Source of the DNA: CAIOSQ01 sp044359885
Lineage (GTDB): Bacteria > Pseudomonadota > Alphaproteobacteria > CACIAM-22H2
Assembly (NCBI GenBank): GCA_044359885.1
Contig: JBIKLI010000271.1
Location: 1 to 6,091 of the forward strand
DNA: 6,091 nt
Direction: 5' to 3'
The notes below the pieces were generated by a model. The model was given only the letters and a program-made list of their open reading frames with translations, was not told the DNA's origin and did no database searches. The translations under genes were made by a program, and so were the position numbers. Shown in pieces: positions 5,503-6,091 of the stretch. Position 1 is the first letter of the stretch. Every line of letters begins with the position of its first letter.

Positions 5503-6091
5503 ATGGTGCACGAACTTGCGCCTGTGCCGCGGGTCATGGTCGGCGCCGGTGCCCGGAAGCGGATCGGCGAGCTGGCGGCGTCCCATGCCGGCGATCGCGA
5601 TGCGGTGCTGCTGGTCGCGGATCCGGGCCTCGCGCCGTTCGGCCTGATCGACGAGGTGGCTGGCGGTCTGCGCGCCGCCGGGCTCGGCGTGGTCGTCTTC
5701 ACCGGCTTCACCGCCGACCCGACCTTGGCCCAGGCGGATGCCGCGGCCGGATTGGCGCGGAGCGGCGATGTCCGGGTGGTGGTGTCGCTCGGCGGCGGTT
5801 CGGCGCTGGACCTGGGCAAGACCGTCGCCGCCATCGCCGGTGCCGCGGCGCCCGCATCGGCCTACGAGCTCTGCGCGACTCCCTTCCCCGCGCGACGCCT
5901 CGCCTCGATCTGCGTACCGACCACCGCCGGCACCGGTTCGGAGGCGACCCGCACCGCGGTCCTGTCGCGCGCCGACCGCGCCAAGATCTGGCTCTGGGGC
6001 GACGCCATCAAGGCGGACGCCGTGGTCCTCGATCCCGAGCTGACCCTGGAGTTGCCGGCGTCGCTGACCGCCGCCACCGGCATCGACGCGC
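5503..6091 (+). CDS. Iron-containing (group III) alcohol dehydrogenase, N-terminal half, cut by window edge
   Basis: The first 196 residues of a protein whose family is usually about 380 long; it runs off the right edge. The N-terminal NAD(P)-binding domain shows VAVLLVADPGL-like strand residues (36-43), 'VVVSLGGGSALDLGK' (92-106, with the family GGGS motif at 97-100), and PTTAGTGSEAT (139-149), the hallmark segment of this family. It ends at TAATGIDA (189-196), in which D195 should be the first iron ligand; the histidine ligands lie beyond the window. The ATG at 5503 is preceded by GAGGAGGGG (5491-5499), with 5 nt between GGAGG and the ATG. A GTG directly after it is a less likely start. Family members oxidise or reduce alcohols and aldehydes with NAD(P), including methanol, lactaldehyde and 4-hydroxybutyrate types; the N-terminal half does not tell which. 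The gene is divergent from the methyl-group operon, so a shared role is possible but unproven. Confidence 0.92.
   Translation, partial: MVHELAPVPRVMVGAGARKRIGELAASHAGDRDAVLLVADPGLAPFGLIDEVAGGLRAAGLGVVVFTGFTADPTLAQADAAAGLARSGDVRVVVSLGGGSALDLGKTVAAIAGAAAPASAYELCATPFPARRLASICVPTTAGTGSEATRTAVLSRADRAKIWLWGDAIKADAVVLDPELTLELPASLTAATGIDA

Noticed and set aside
5136..5834. 232-codon - strand frame spanning the DUF1289 gene and the divergent gap
   Set aside because: It overlaps DUF1289 in another frame and the alcohol dehydrogenase on the opposite strand, both with clear motifs. It has no domain of its own.

Overview
The window looks like chromosomal DNA from a high-GC proteobacterium, most likely an alphaproteobacterium. 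That placement is an inference from the strong GC bias in third codon positions, the DUF1289 protein and the type of GcvT/FAD oxidoreductase; no rRNA or other phylogenetic marker is present. The DNA is densely coding, with only two short intergenic gaps of about 80-86 bp, and I see no tRNA, rRNA, CRISPR array, insertion sequence or prophage gene.

Layout from right to left. The right end (5503-6091, + strand) holds the N-terminal half of an iron-containing alcohol dehydrogenase that runs off the window. Divergent from it, on the - strand, are a small four-cysteine DUF1289 protein (5180-5416) and then a tightly packed gene string. That string consists of an 802-residue FAD-dependent oxidoreductase fused to a GcvT-like tetrahydrofolate domain (dimethylglycine/sarcosine dehydrogenase type, 2692-5100), an MttB-family (trimethylamine methyltransferase-like) protein with a GTG start (1160-2695), an isopenicillin-N-synthase-family Fe(II)/2-oxoglutarate oxygenase (149-1156), and the first 51 residues of what appears to be a second MttB-family protein (1-152, cut by the left edge). 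The last four genes are joined by a GTGA overlap, a 3-bp gap and an ATGA overlap, so they almost certainly form one translationally coupled operon.

How the genes could work together. DMGDH-type flavoproteins oxidatively remove N-methyl groups and pass the carbon to tetrahydrofolate. MttB-family proteins without pyrrolysine move methyl groups from quaternary amines such as glycine betaine to a corrinoid protein. The third enzyme type is an O2-dependent oxygenase. Together they suggest stepwise catabolism of a methylated amine or betaine-like compound feeding one-carbon metabolism. The substrate cannot be read from the sequence, and no corrinoid protein or transporter is visible in the window. 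The most interesting feature is this operon architecture: two MttB-type genes flanking an oxygen-dependent oxygenase directly downstream of a GcvT-fused demethylating flavoprotein.
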